The notes beneath the pieces are model-generated. The model saw only the letters and a program-made list of their open reading frames with translations. It was not told where the DNA came from and searched no databases. A stretch of DNA of 45,886 nt from Caulobacter sp. 17J65-9 (GTDB lineage: Bacteria; Pseudomonadota; Alphaproteobacteria; Caulobacterales; Caulobacteraceae). Of the stretch, positions 19,094 through 27,152 are shown piece by piece. Both the position numbers and the translations under genes were made by a program. The stretch lies in contig NZ_JAAIVC010000013.1 in assembly GCF_010975005.1 (NCBI RefSeq), positions 1-45,886 on the forward strand, written 5' to 3'. How positions within the stretch are numbered: the stretch's first letter is position 1; the number at the start of each line of letters is the position of its first letter.

Positions 19094-19783
19094 CTAGGCC
19101 GCGGGGGCGCGCAGGTCTTCCAGCCAGGTCCCCGCCTGCCGGGCCTCGGCCTCGTGGCCGGGCTCGCGCCAGGTCTCGGCCAGGGCGTCGGCGTACCAGG
19201 CCCGCATGGACGGCAGGTCCAGCACGCGCCGCACATAGGCCGCCGCCGGCGCCGAGAGCTCCAGCCCGTAGGTCTGCGCGCGGAAGGCGACCGGTGCGAA
19301 GAAGGCGTCGACCGCGGTGAAGGCGCCGCCCGCCAGGAACGGCCCGCCGAACCGCTCCAGCCCCTCGCGCCACAGCTCGTCGATGCGGGCGACCTCGGCG
19401 TCCAGGGCGGGAGAGGTCGCCGCCAGCCGCACGCGCAGGCCGCAATTCATCGTGCAGGTGTTGCGCAGCGCGCCGAAACCCGAGTGCATCTCCGCCGCCG
19501 CCGAGCGGGCCCAGGCGCGCGCCTCGCGCCCGGCCGGCCAGACGCCCGGGTGCGCCTCGGCCAGGTATTCGCAGATGGCCAGCGAGTCCCAGACCTGGGT
19601 CGCGCCGTCGATCAGGCACGGCACCTTGCCGGTCGGCGAGAAGTGGCGGAAGGCCGCCCAGCTCGAGCCGGTCTCGAACGGGACCAGCCGTTCCTCGAAC
19701 GGGACGTCCAGCGCGCGCATCAGCACCCAGGGGCGCAGCGACCAGGACGAGTAGTTCTTGTTGCCGATGTAGAGGACGTACAT
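19094..19783 (-). CDS. glutathione S-transferase family protein
   Basis: 229 residues. The N-terminal thioredoxin-like domain opens YIGNKNYSSWSLRPWVLMRA, a common signature of this bacterial GST branch with a Ser/Tyr active-site region. KVPCLIDGATQVWDSLAICEYLA holds the cis-Pro and the Glu/Ser-type glutathione contact motif. A helical C-terminal domain follows (FLAGGAFTAVDAFFAPV, with the conserved Asp of the N-capping box). Substrate unknown. The gene faces the terminator of beta-barrel copy 2. A decayed copy of its last codons is found at 18230. Confidence 0.93.
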   Translation of the reverse strand: MYVLYIGNKNYSSWSLRPWVLMRALDVPFEERLVPFETGSSWAAFRHFSPTGKVPCLIDGATQVWDSLAICEYLAEAHPGVWPAGREARAWARSAAAEMHSGFGALRNTCTMNCGLRVRLAATSPALDAEVARIDELWREGLERFGGPFLAGGAFTAVDAFFAPVAFRAQTYGLELSAPAAAYVRRVLDLPSMRAWYADALAETWREPGHEAEARQAGTWLEDLRAPAA

Positions 19784-19890
19784 GCGCGCGGTCTCCGGAC
19801 GGGAGGTCCGGCGTACGGCGATCCGCGTCGAGCGGCAATCCGCGCCGCCGTTAGGGTCCGGGCAAGGCCGGCGCCCGATGATCGCGGCGA

Positions 19891-20421
19891 ATGCGGGAGC
19901 AGCCGGACGTGCGTGCGTATCCAGGGTTCGGCCGGCGCCGGTCGCCGGAAGACATCTCCAGCCGTCCCGCGTCCGTCGGCGAGCCCGCGGACGCGCCGGT
20001 CGAGGCCGCCCCCGGAATGAGCTGGGGCAGGCGGCTGAAGCTGCTGGTCCTGATCATCCCGATCGCCTTCGCCTGGCAGGAACTGGACCTGGCCACCGCC
20101 CGTCAGGCGGCCTCCGACGTGTCGCCAGGGCTGCGGATCGCGGCCGAGCGTTACCAGACGCCGAAGGGGTGTCCCGGGTCGGCCTGGGACGAAGGCCAGC
20201 GGATGCCCAGGGCCTGCGTGCGCGGGTATGGCATCCCCTCTGGGGAGATCTGGGCCTACGGCTTGACGTCTCCTCCGCCGAGCAGCTTGGGCTTGGCCCT
20301 CCAGGTCTGGTTCCGGGCCGGCGACGACGCGGTGCTGGCCCATTGCGGGCTGGGGGTCGGCTGCAAGGCCACCTATGTGGTGCGCGGCCGCTTCTACGAC
20401 GCCTGGGAGCCGCGCGCGTGA
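19891..20421 (+). CDS. four-cysteine single-pass membrane protein, family member A
   Basis: Up to 176 residues; the ATG at 19891 lacks a clear ribosome site, and MSWGRRLK at 20017 is an alternative start. Not a family I recognise. Parts: basic N-terminal region ending WGRRLK; one membrane helix (LLVLIIPIAFAW); then about 100 residues, probably periplasmic by the positive-inside rule. That domain reads DVSPGLRIAAERYQTPKGC, W, AC, WAYGL, FRAGDDAVLAHCGL, VGCKAT, VVRGRF. It has exactly four cysteines, all shared with the next three genes. Its TGA overlaps the GTG of member B. Confidence 0.75.
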   Translation: MREQPDVRAYPGFGRRRSPEDISSRPASVGEPADAPVEAAPGMSWGRRLKLLVLIIPIAFAWQELDLATARQAASDVSPGLRIAAERYQTPKGCPGSAWDEGQRMPRACVRGYGIPSGEIWAYGLTSPPPSSLGLALQVWFRAGDDAVLAHCGLGVGCKATYVVRGRFYDAWEPRA

Positions 20422-20885
20422 TCCGCCGCCGGTCAGGTTCAGACGACGCGACGGACGACAATCCGCCTGTCCCGACGGCGTGGCGGGAAGGCTGGGGCAG
20501 GCGGCTGAAGCAGCTCGGCTTCATCATCCTGATCGCCTTCGCCTACGACGAGTACAAGCTGGCTCGCGCGCGCCAGTCCGGCTCCGACGTGTCGCCGGGG
20601 CTCCGGATCGCAGCCGCGCGCTACCGGACGCCGAAAGGCTGCTCCGGCGCGAACTGGAACGAGGGCCAGCGGATGCCGGCGGCCTGCCAGCGCGGCTACG
20701 ACATCCCGGACGGCGAGGCCTGGGGCTACGGGCTGACGCCGCCCGCCGGCGGGATACACGTGCGCCAGCACTGGTTCCGGGCCGGCGACGACGCGGTGCT
20801 GGCCTATTGCGGGCTGCTGGTCGGCTGCAAGGCCACGCTGGTGGTGCGCGGCCGCTTCTATGACGCCTGGGAGCCGCGCGGATGA
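20418..20885 (+). CDS. four-cysteine single-pass membrane protein, family member B
   Basis: 155 residues from a GTG overlapping the stop of member A (GTGA). It is the closest relative of A: WGRRLK, the membrane helix LGFIILIAFAY, DVSPGLRIAAARYRTPKGC, ACQRGY, WGYGL, WFRAGDDAVLAYCG, VGCKAT, VVRGRFYDAWEPRG. DNA around the helix and the last ~45 bases is also very similar to A, which points to a recent duplication. The four cysteines are the only ones. Its TGA overlaps the ATG of member C (ATGA). Confidence 0.8.
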   Translation: MIRRRSGSDDATDDNPPVPTAWREGWGRRLKQLGFIILIAFAYDEYKLARARQSGSDVSPGLRIAAARYRTPKGCSGANWNEGQRMPAACQRGYDIPDGEAWGYGLTPPAGGIHVRQHWFRAGDDAVLAYCGLLVGCKATLVVRGRFYDAWEPRG

Positions 20886-21427
20886 TCCGAAAGGTCTTCG
20901 GCCGGCGCGGACGCGAGCCGGCGCCGACGGGCGAGGGATCCGAGCTGGACGCCTGGCGGCGCGGGCGGCTGGACGCGGCCTACGAGAAGATCGAGCTGCG
21001 CACGAAGCGCGCGCGCAAGCCGTGGCTGGAGGCCGGCCTGATCCTGGCCGCGATCGTGACGGCGCTGGCCCCCGACCTGACCCTGCTGGGCGACCTCGCC
21101 CCGGGGGCGGTCGACCTGTCGCCGGGCCTGAAGGTGTCGTCCCGGTCCTACGAGGCGCCGGACGGCTGCCGGCCCCGGCTGAACTGGCGGGCGGGCGACT
21201 GGATGGCCTTCGCCTGCCTGAACGGCGCCGCCGCCCTGCCGGACTGGAAGCTGACGACCTACGGCCTGGGACGGCCGAACCGCTCGCGCGGCCGCACCGG
21301 CCGCTCGCTTCGGCAGAAGTGGGTGAGGGTGGGGCCGGACGCCCTGCTGGTCCGCTGCGGCCGGCTGGTCGGGTGCCGGGTCACGCGGGTCGTGGCCGAC
21401 CGTTTCGTGGAGAGCGTGAGTGGTTGA
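20882..21427 (+). CDS. four-cysteine single-pass membrane protein, family member C
   Basis: 181 residues from an ATG overlapping the stop of member B. A longer charged N-terminal region (LDAWRRGRLDAAYEKIELRT) precedes the membrane helix (AGLILAAIVTALAPDLTLLG). The outer domain is more diverged but keeps the skeleton: DLSPGLKV, Y.APDGC, W, AC, YGL, W.RVGPDALLVRCG, LVGCRVT, VVADRF. It has exactly four cysteines. Its last codons overlap the GTG of member D by eight bases. Confidence 0.78.
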   Translation: MIRKVFGRRGREPAPTGEGSELDAWRRGRLDAAYEKIELRTKRARKPWLEAGLILAAIVTALAPDLTLLGDLAPGAVDLSPGLKVSSRSYEAPDGCRPRLNWRAGDWMAFACLNGAAALPDWKLTTYGLGRPNRSRGRTGRSLRQKWVRVGPDALLVRCGRLVGCRVTRVVADRFVESVSG

Positions 21428-21866
21428 AGCCAAGCGCCGGCGGCGCAATTCCGGAGACGACCGTTGGCTGTTGGCCGGACTGGCCGCCTTCGCCGCGATC
21501 CTGCTCGGCTTCGACCTGTGGCTGTTCGGCCCGCCGAAGCCCGAGGCGTTCGACCTGGAGCCGGGCCTGCGCGTCGCGGCCGGACCCTATCGACGTCCTG
21601 AGGGCTGTCCCACGCGCTATTGGCGGACGCAGGACTGGATCGCGCGCGCCTGCCTGGACGACGGGGCGACGATCGAGACCTGGGGCGGGCGCCGCTATGG
21701 GCTGAGTTCGCCCGGCGAGGGCCAGAGCCACGGCGCGGCGCAGGCGTGGGTGCGGGCCGACGACGACGCCGTCCTGGTCGAATGCCACCGCCTGGGCGGC
21801 TGCCGGGTGGCCGGCGTGGTCCGCGGCCGGTTCAGCCCCGAACCCGTGCTGTCGGCGACCCCGTAA
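21420..21866 (+). CDS. four-cysteine single-pass membrane protein, family member D
   Basis: 148 residues from a GTG inside the end of member C. A basic start (VEAKRRRRNSGDDR) is followed by the membrane helix WLLAGLAAFAAILLGFDLWL. The outer domain has DLEPGLRV, Y.RPEGC, W, ARAC, YGL, WVRADDDAVLVECH, LGGCRVA, VVRGRF and exactly four cysteines. It is the last of the overlapping set; phhA begins 73 bases later on the same strand but with its own leader. No enzymatic signature is visible. Confidence 0.78.
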   Translation: MVEAKRRRRNSGDDRWLLAGLAAFAAILLGFDLWLFGPPKPEAFDLEPGLRVAAGPYRRPEGCPTRYWRTQDWIARACLDDGATIETWGGRRYGLSSPGEGQSHGAAQAWVRADDDAVLVECHRLGGCRVAGVVRGRFSPEPVLSATP

Positions 21867-21939
21867 GGGCTCGGCGCCGGTATCCCCCGCGACGCTCGCG
21901 CGTTAGACTCGCTCCTGTTTCAGGGTATAGGCGTCCGCC

Positions 21940-22824
21940 ATGAGCGACTTCGAGCACGTCTTCGACACCCCGCCGCCGGGCGCCGCGGCGGACTGGACCA
22001 TCCCGCAGGACTGGGACGCCTACACCGACGTCGAGCACCAGACCTGGGTGACGCTCTACGAGCGGCAGATGAAGATCCTGCCTGGCCGGGCCTGCGACGC
22101 CTTCATGAAGGGGCTGGACGCGCTGGACCTGCACGGCGGCGGCATTCCCGACTTCCGCAAGATGAACGCGGCGCTGCAGAAGCTGACCGGCTGGACCGTC
22201 GTGGCCGTGCCGGGGCTGGTGCCCGACGACGTGTTCTTCGACCACCTGGCCAACCGCCGCTTCCCGGCCGGCCAGTTCATCCGCAAGCCGGACCAGCTGG
22301 ACTACATCCAGGAGCCGGACGTCTTCCACGACGTGTTCGGCCACGTGCCCATGCTGTCGGACCCGACCTTCGCCGACTACATGGAGGCCTACGGCAAGGG
22401 CGGCGCCCGCGCGCTGGCGCTGGGCCAACTGAAGAACCTGGCGCGGCTCTACTGGTACACCGTCGAGTTCGGCCTGATGGAGACGCCGCAAGGCCTGCGC
22501 ATCTACGGCGCCGGCATCGTCTCGTCGAAGACCGAGAGCGTGTTCTCGCTCGAGGACGCCTCGCCCAACCGCCTGGGCTTCGACCTGGAGCGGGTGATGC
22601 GCACCCTGTACCGGATCGACGACTTCCAGCAGGTCTACTTCGTGATCCCCTCGATCGAGAGCCTGCTGGCCGAGACCACCAAGGACTTCGGCGCGATCTA
22701 CGCGCGCGTGAAGGACCAGCCGGACCTGCCGATCGAGGAGGTCCTGGCGGCCGACAAGGTCTTCACCCGCGGCACCCAGGCCTACGCCCGCGCCGGCGGC
22801 CGGTTCGCGAAGAAGGCGAGCTGA
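21940..22824 (+). CDS. phhA: phenylalanine 4-monooxygenase
   Basis: PhhA hydroxylates phenylalanine to tyrosine using molecular oxygen and a pterin cofactor. The 294 residues match the bacterial monodomain enzyme. The iron ligands are visible in PDVFHDVFGHVPML: His130 and His135, with Glu176 in YWYTVEFGL, the spacing expected for the family. PDQLDYIQEPD and IYGAGIVSSKTES are further signature stretches. No pterin-4a-carbinolamine dehydratase (phhB) or Lrp-type regulator gene is adjacent, so cofactor recycling must be encoded elsewhere. Confidence 0.97.
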   Translation: MSDFEHVFDTPPPGAAADWTIPQDWDAYTDVEHQTWVTLYERQMKILPGRACDAFMKGLDALDLHGGGIPDFRKMNAALQKLTGWTVVAVPGLVPDDVFFDHLANRRFPAGQFIRKPDQLDYIQEPDVFHDVFGHVPMLSDPTFADYMEAYGKGGARALALGQLKNLARLYWYTVEFGLMETPQGLRIYGAGIVSSKTESVFSLEDASPNRLGFDLERVMRTLYRIDDFQQVYFVIPSIESLLAETTKDFGAIYARVKDQPDLPIEEVLAADKVFTRGTQAYARAGGRFAKKAS

Positions 22825-22837
22825 GCCGAACTCGCGC

Positions 22838-24763
22838 CTAGCGCAGCAGGGGCGCCACGGCGGCCCGGTCGGCCGCGTTGAGCTCCAGCCGCGCCGCCGT
22901 GCGGAAGCTCTCTCGCGCGGCCTGCGCCTGGCCGGCGGCGGCCTGAGCCCGTCCCAGGGCCAGGTGAAGCGCGCCCCAGTGCGGAGCCAGCTTCACCGCG
23001 TCGTGATACTGGCGGACCGCCTCCGCAGGCTTGTTCTGCAGGATCAGGGCGTCGCCCCAGAGCTTGCGCGGCTCGGCCCAGTTCGGTCCCTTCCGGACCG
23101 CCAGACGGGCCTGGGCGAGCGCCCCGGCCGCATCGCCCCGCACCAGGTAAGCTTCGGCCCAATCGTTGTGCGCCGCGGGCAGGGACGGGGTGATCCGCAC
23201 GCTTTCGCTCAGCCAGTGGTCGGCCGCGCGCGCGTCGCCGGCGTAGGCTTCGACCAGCCCGCGGGCCCGCACGCACGGCGCACAGTCCAGGTCGGTCGGC
23301 GCGATGGTCGCCCGCGCTTCGGCGATCCGCCCCAGCTTCGCATAGGCCAGGGCCAGCACCGTGCGCGTAAGAGCGGTCGGATCGGCCTGGTAAGGGCCCC
23401 GCTCATGGTCGCCGGTCGCGGCCAGCACGTCGGCCAGCCTGGCGCGGACAGCCTCCCAATCTCCGATGGCCCGCGCGAAGGCGGACTCGACCTCCACGGT
23501 CGGCCCGAACTGCGCCTGAAGCCGCGCCATCGCCTGCGGCGTGGACAGGCCGTTCGCCTGCAGGATCCGGCGTGCGGCCGCCGGGTCATGCCCTTCGGCC
23601 ATGGTCAGGGCGGCGCGCACGAGCGCCGCGCTCTTGAAGCTCGCCACGGCCAGGTCGACGCCCGTCTCCGAGAGCTCGCCCGCTCGCCCCAGGTCCCCGA
23701 CGAGGGCGGCGCGCGACGCCTCCGCTTCGTTCAGCATGTCCGCCGCCCACCCGGGCTCGAATTCCCGTCGGGCGGAGCCGGCGTCAGCCAGGAACCGCCC
23801 GAGTTCCTGATAGCCGCGCTCTTCCTGTCCGAAGCCGCCCACGGCCTGCGCCAGGTTGAAACGGGCCGGCGCGAAGCGCGGGTTCTTTCTCAGCGCGACG
23901 CCGTAGTAGAATTCCTTTTCGGCCAGGGTCTCCGCCAGGTTTCCCAGCCCGTAGTAGCCCCACAGCTGTTCGTTCTTGTCCGTGCCGGCGACCAGCCGCT
24001 GCAGCACCGCCCTGGCGTCGTCGATCCGATTTTCACGGACGAGCCAGACCGAGTAGCGGTAGGGCTGGGTCTCCGCGTAAATCGCCTCGGCGCCCTTTTG
24101 CAGCAGGGCGTCCAGCTCGTCCTCGGCCCCTTCCGAGCGCGTCGCGGGCGTCGCGCCGACGCGCGTGGTCACGGCGAGCCGTCCGTCGGCCAGGCGGAAG
24201 ACCTCGCCCGACAGACGGGTCTGATCGCCCAGCCAGGCGCGCAGGTAGCGCCGGGCCTCGCCGATCGAAACGCCGGTGCTGGGAATTTCGATCTCGATCT
24301 CGTCGCCCCAGTTGTCGGCGTAGGTCGAGGCGGCGCGCGTGGAATCCGTCTGGGCCTGCATGCCCCGCAGCTTGTCCAGCATCTGCGTCGCCAGGACCGG
24401 GCCGCTCAGGCCACGCTCCACGAGCTCGGGCGGGGCGGCGAACGGCTCGACCACCACGCCCCCGGCCTGTGACGCGTCCCAGACCAGCAGGCCCGCGGCG
24501 GCCAGCGCGCAGACGCCCAGGCCGGTGAGGATGAAGTCGCGCCAACGCTGACGGCCCAGCTGCGCGGTCTGGGCGTCGATCAGCCGTTCGTGCTTGAGCA
24601 GAAACCGCCGGGTCGGGCTGTCCGGAGCGGCGGCGCCGTGCTTCTCGGCTTCGAGGGCGATGTCGATCACGTCCAGCGTGGTCGGGAGCGCCTCCGCGAC
24701 ATCGATAGAGGAAGCGCCCGCCGCGGCGACCTGATCGCCCCTGCGCCTCGCCCGCCTGGCCAT
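22838..24763 (-). CDS. membrane-anchored TPR protein
   Basis: 641 residues from the ATG at 24763, preceded by GGAGGGGGA; a TTG nine codons upstream is less likely. An Arg-rich start and ~65 cytoplasmic residues (LTTLDVIDIALEAEKHG, TRRFLLKHERLIDAQ) precede one membrane helix near 78-96 (ILTGLGVCALAAAGLLVW). A roughly 130-residue alpha/beta segment with VVVEPFAAPPELVERGLSG comes next, then repeated helix pairs of TPR type to the end (LWGYYGLGNLAETLAEKEFY; PSLPAAHNDWAEAYLVRGD; APHWGALHLALGRAQAAAGQ). The C-terminal part is probably periplasmic and a protein-binding scaffold. The specific function is unknown. It converges with phhA, 13 bases apart. Confidence 0.8.
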   Translation of the reverse strand: MARRARRRGDQVAAAGASSIDVAEALPTTLDVIDIALEAEKHGAAAPDSPTRRFLLKHERLIDAQTAQLGRQRWRDFILTGLGVCALAAAGLLVWDASQAGGVVVEPFAAPPELVERGLSGPVLATQMLDKLRGMQAQTDSTRAASTYADNWGDEIEIEIPSTGVSIGEARRYLRAWLGDQTRLSGEVFRLADGRLAVTTRVGATPATRSEGAEDELDALLQKGAEAIYAETQPYRYSVWLVRENRIDDARAVLQRLVAGTDKNEQLWGYYGLGNLAETLAEKEFYYGVALRKNPRFAPARFNLAQAVGGFGQEERGYQELGRFLADAGSARREFEPGWAADMLNEAEASRAALVGDLGRAGELSETGVDLAVASFKSAALVRAALTMAEGHDPAAARRILQANGLSTPQAMARLQAQFGPTVEVESAFARAIGDWEAVRARLADVLAATGDHERGPYQADPTALTRTVLALAYAKLGRIAEARATIAPTDLDCAPCVRARGLVEAYAGDARAADHWLSESVRITPSLPAAHNDWAEAYLVRGDAAGALAQARLAVRKGPNWAEPRKLWGDALILQNKPAEAVRQYHDAVKLAPHWGALHLALGRAQAAAGQAQAARESFRTAARLELNAADRAAVAPLLR

Positions 24764-24864
24764 TCCCCCTCCGGCACGCTGCTTGGACAAATATCAGTGG
24801 TGTCCAAACATCGCCCTGTTCGGGAGGTTTTGTCGACAGCGCCGGCGCGCGAGGAAGCTTGCGC

Positions 24865-25641
24865 CTACCGGCCGCCGGTGCTCGGCCCGACCAGGGCGGC
24901 CTCGGTGACGCCCAGCGACGGGAAGACCTCGGCCAGGGTGCGCGCTTCCGGCAGGACGTAGACGATGCCGCCGCGCTGCTTGAAGGCGGGCGTCACCACC
25001 TCGTCGAAGAAGGCGTCGGGCACGTTGATGCAGCCGTAGGTGATGCGGTTGTCGGCCGGGCTCGGCGATTTCAGGCGCTGCCAGCGCCCCTCGCGCGGAC
25101 CGGAGCGGCTGAGTTCGCGAAGCGGGTGCAGGGCGACCGCCGCGTCATAGTCCATCCACAGCGACTTCTTCTTGCCGCCGTTGGGCCGAAAGCTGGTCAG
25201 GAAGCGGCCCGCCGGGGTGGTGCGCTCGCCCGGCTTGATCTTCTCGATGGGCCGCTTGCCGATGCCGGGGACGGAGTCGTCGCCGGCGGCGTAGCCCAGC
25301 AGCACCGGCACGGCCCCGTTCGGGCTGCCGTCGGCGTTGAAGACGAAGGCCGCGGCCTTGCGCTTGTCGATGACGACGAAGGGCAGGCCGCCGTTGTCGT
25401 GGCTGGCGACGACGCCTGAGACCAGGCCGCTCACGGCCGGCGAGGCCACGGGCGTGGCCAGTTGCACCGGCTTGGCCTTGGCCTTCGCCTTCGCCTTGGC
25501 GGCTGCGGATTTGGCGGTTTGCTTCGCAGCGGGCTCGGCCGCCGCGGACGTCGCGACCGCGCCGGCGGCCAGCAGGCCCACGCCCAGGGCGCAGGCCGTG
25601 AAAATCTTTCTCAGGCCCGCGGCCGATCCGTACGCTTGCAA
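24865..25641 (-). CDS. L,D-transpeptidase-family protein (LDT copy 1)
   Basis: About 258 residues from TTG at 25641 (or GTG at 25644), with GGGGAG upstream; the open frame extends further but has no plausible start or leader there. A signal peptide (FTACALGVGLLAAGAVATSAAA) and a Lys/Ala-rich linker precede the catalytic domain: FVVIDKRKAAAFVFNADG, GDDSVPGIGKRPI, ERTTPAGRF, an active-site-type His in ALHPLREL, and the nucleophile Cys204 in RITYGCINVPDAFF. The usual SHGC of YkuD enzymes is TYGC here, shared by all three local copies. Such enzymes form 3-3 crosslinks in peptidoglycan or attach proteins to it. It ends in a short neutral tail. Confidence 0.85.
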   Translation of the reverse strand: MQAYGSAAGLRKIFTACALGVGLLAAGAVATSAAAEPAAKQTAKSAAAKAKAKAKAKPVQLATPVASPAVSGLVSGVVASHDNGGLPFVVIDKRKAAAFVFNADGSPNGAVPVLLGYAAGDDSVPGIGKRPIEKIKPGERTTPAGRFLTSFRPNGGKKKSLWMDYDAAVALHPLRELSRSGPREGRWQRLKSPSPADNRITYGCINVPDAFFDEVVTPAFKQRGGIVYVLPEARTLAEVFPSLGVTEAALVGPSTGGR

Positions 25642-25696
25642 CACACACTCCCCAGACTTGCGCGCCTTGCGAACCTCAGGTTCTGGGCCTTCCACC

Positions 25697-25796
25697 CGTC
25701 GCACGCTCAAGCTCGAGGGTATCGGCCTGCACTGTGGCCGGGTCGAGGCGCCGGACGCGCGATGCGGTCTTCCGCCGCGGCGTGGTCCGGGACGCG
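25697..25796 (+). pseudogene. possible 5' fragment of an lpxC-like gene
   Basis: In the gap between LDT copies 1 and 2, plus-strand frame from 25697, the translation reads RRTLKLEGIGLHCGR. This resembles the N-terminus of LpxC (RTLK..., then EGxGLHSG), the zinc deacetylase of lipid A synthesis. There is no start codon or ribosome site, and the similarity stops after some 30 codons where LDT copy 2 begins on the other strand. It is either a decayed fragment or coincidence. Confidence 0.3.
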
Positions 25797-26654
25797 TCAT
25801 CCCGGTGCGCTCGGCTGGACGGCGGGGGCTTCGGCCTCGTCCTTGGAGCGCCGCGAGAACCACTTGCGCCAGCCCTTCTTCTCGCCCTGCGCCGACGCCT
25901 TGGTGAAGCCGGCGTCCTCGCCCAGCGTCGGGAAGACGTCGTGCAGCGGGCGCGCCTCGGGCAGGACGTAGACGATCCCGTCGCCGTCCTTGAACACGGG
26001 GGCCACCACCTTGTCGAAGAAGGCGTCCGGCACGTTGATGCAGCCGAAGGTGATGCGGTTGTCGCCGGGGCTCGCGGTCTTCAGCCGCTGCAGGCGATGT
26101 TCGCGCGGATCGGACAGGGTCACTTCGCGCACCGGGTGCAGCGAGATCGCGGCGTCGTAGTCGACCCACAGCACCTGCCTGGGGCCGTTCGCCCGGAAGC
26201 CGGCCTCGAAGCGGCCGGCGGGCGTGGTGCGTTCTTCCGGCGTGATCTGGGCCAGCGGGCGCTCGCCGATGCCGGGCACGGAATCGTCGCCGGGGGCGAA
26301 GCCGATCAGGGCCGGGCTCGCCGCGTTCAGGGTCCCGTCGGGGCGATAGACGAAGACGGCGGCCTGCAGCTTGTCGACGATGACGAACGGTCGCTCGGCG
26401 TTGTCGTGGCGGGCGACCACCCAGTCGGCGAAGGCCGTCACTGTGTCCGAGGCGGCGATCTTGGCGGCCTTGGCCGGCTTGGCCTTGGTCGCGGTCTTTT
26501 CGGCCTTGGGCTTGGAAGCGGCCTCGGCCGGCGTGACGAGCACGCCGGCCGACACCAGGCCTAGGCCTAGCGCGCAGGCCGCGAGGGCGGTCCTCAGGCG
26601 GCCGCTGGAAGCCGCCGCCTGTCCATCCCGGACCGTCTTCACGAGCCCGCGCAC
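25797..26654 (-). CDS. L,D-transpeptidase-family protein (LDT copy 2)
   Basis: 285 residues from a GTG at 26654 with GAGGC upstream, seven bases after the lipoprotein gene. Signal peptide (LAACALGLGLVSAGVLVTPAEA), Lys/Ala linker, then the same catalytic domain as copy 1: PFVIVDKLQAAVFVY, GDDSVPGIGERPL, ERTTPAGRF, LHPVRE, and Cys205 in RITFGCINVPDAFF. It extends past the domain with a basic/acidic tail (KKGWRKWFSRRSKDEAEAP) missing from copy 1. Close packing with the lipoprotein gene suggests one operon and a shared task at the peptidoglycan-outer membrane interface. Confidence 0.87.
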   Translation of the reverse strand: MRGLVKTVRDGQAAASSGRLRTALAACALGLGLVSAGVLVTPAEAASKPKAEKTATKAKPAKAAKIAASDTVTAFADWVVARHDNAERPFVIVDKLQAAVFVYRPDGTLNAASPALIGFAPGDDSVPGIGERPLAQITPEERTTPAGRFEAGFRANGPRQVLWVDYDAAISLHPVREVTLSDPREHRLQRLKTASPGDNRITFGCINVPDAFFDKVVAPVFKDGDGIVYVLPEARPLHDVFPTLGEDAGFTKASAQGEKKGWRKWFSRRSKDEAEAPAVQPSAPG

Positions 26655-26661
26655 GCGCGCC

Positions 26662-26970
26662 TCAGTTCCGGGGCGACCGGACGGGGGCGGCGCGCTGACG
26701 CTCCAGAGCGTCGACGCGGCCCGAGAGCTGGTCGATGCGCTGGTTGGCGGTCCGGGCTTCGCCGGCCGCGGCCTGGGCCGCGCTGGAGGCGGCGTCGGCG
26801 CGCTGGGCGGCGTCCGTCGCCTTGGCGTCGACCGCGTCGATGCGGGTGTTCACCCCGGCGATCTGCTCGTCGACATACTTCGTCGAGGCGCAGGCCCCCA
26901 GGCTGGACGCGCCGAGGAGCAGGATGGAGGCGAGCCAGACACCCGGCTTCCGAACGTTGGCTTGGGTCAT
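26662..26970 (-). CDS. alanine-zipper lipoprotein (Lpp-like), copy 1
   Basis: 102 residues from the ATG at 26970. A lipoprotein signal peptide (VWLASILLLGASSLGAC) with the lipobox LGAC is followed by STKYVDEQIAGVNTRIDAVD and then an Ala-rich heptad region (DAASSAAQAAAGEARTANQR) and a second coil (LSGRVDALERQ). This resembles alanine-zipper outer-membrane lipoproteins (Lpp/OprI type), which form trimeric coils. It ends PVRSPRN, without the C-terminal Lys by which E. coli Lpp is joined to peptidoglycan. It is followed after seven bases by LDT copy 2. A near-identical design occurs at 31025. Confidence 0.85.
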   Translation of the reverse strand: MTQANVRKPGVWLASILLLGASSLGACASTKYVDEQIAGVNTRIDAVDAKATDAAQRADAASSAAQAAAGEARTANQRIDQLSGRVDALERQRAAPVRSPRN

Positions 26971-27123
26971 AGTTTCCAAGTTCCCTTGTTGCGGAATTTG
27001 GAATGTTCCTCAGCGGCTGCGGTTCCACACTAAATGCACCGCTTGCACGCGCCGCGGCGCGCGTTGGCTGAAGATCCTTGAGGAATGTGCGCAGTTTCAG
27101 CTACTTACGCCTGCGTGCGGCTA

Positions 27124-27145
27124 AAATGCAGATTTCTGCAATTTG
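27124..27145 (-). terminator. possible weak rho-independent terminator
   Basis: On the minus strand, TTGCAG-AAAT-CTGCA is followed by TTTTAG just after the stop of the gene at 27153. The stem is short, so termination would be weak. Confidence 0.4.
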
Positions 27146-27152
27146 CGTCGGG

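Noticed and set aside
25642-26169. Upstream extension of LDT copy 1 through LDT copy 2
   Set aside because: It runs in a wrong frame through LDT copy 2 and lacks any leader; a start near 25641 gives a normal signal peptide.
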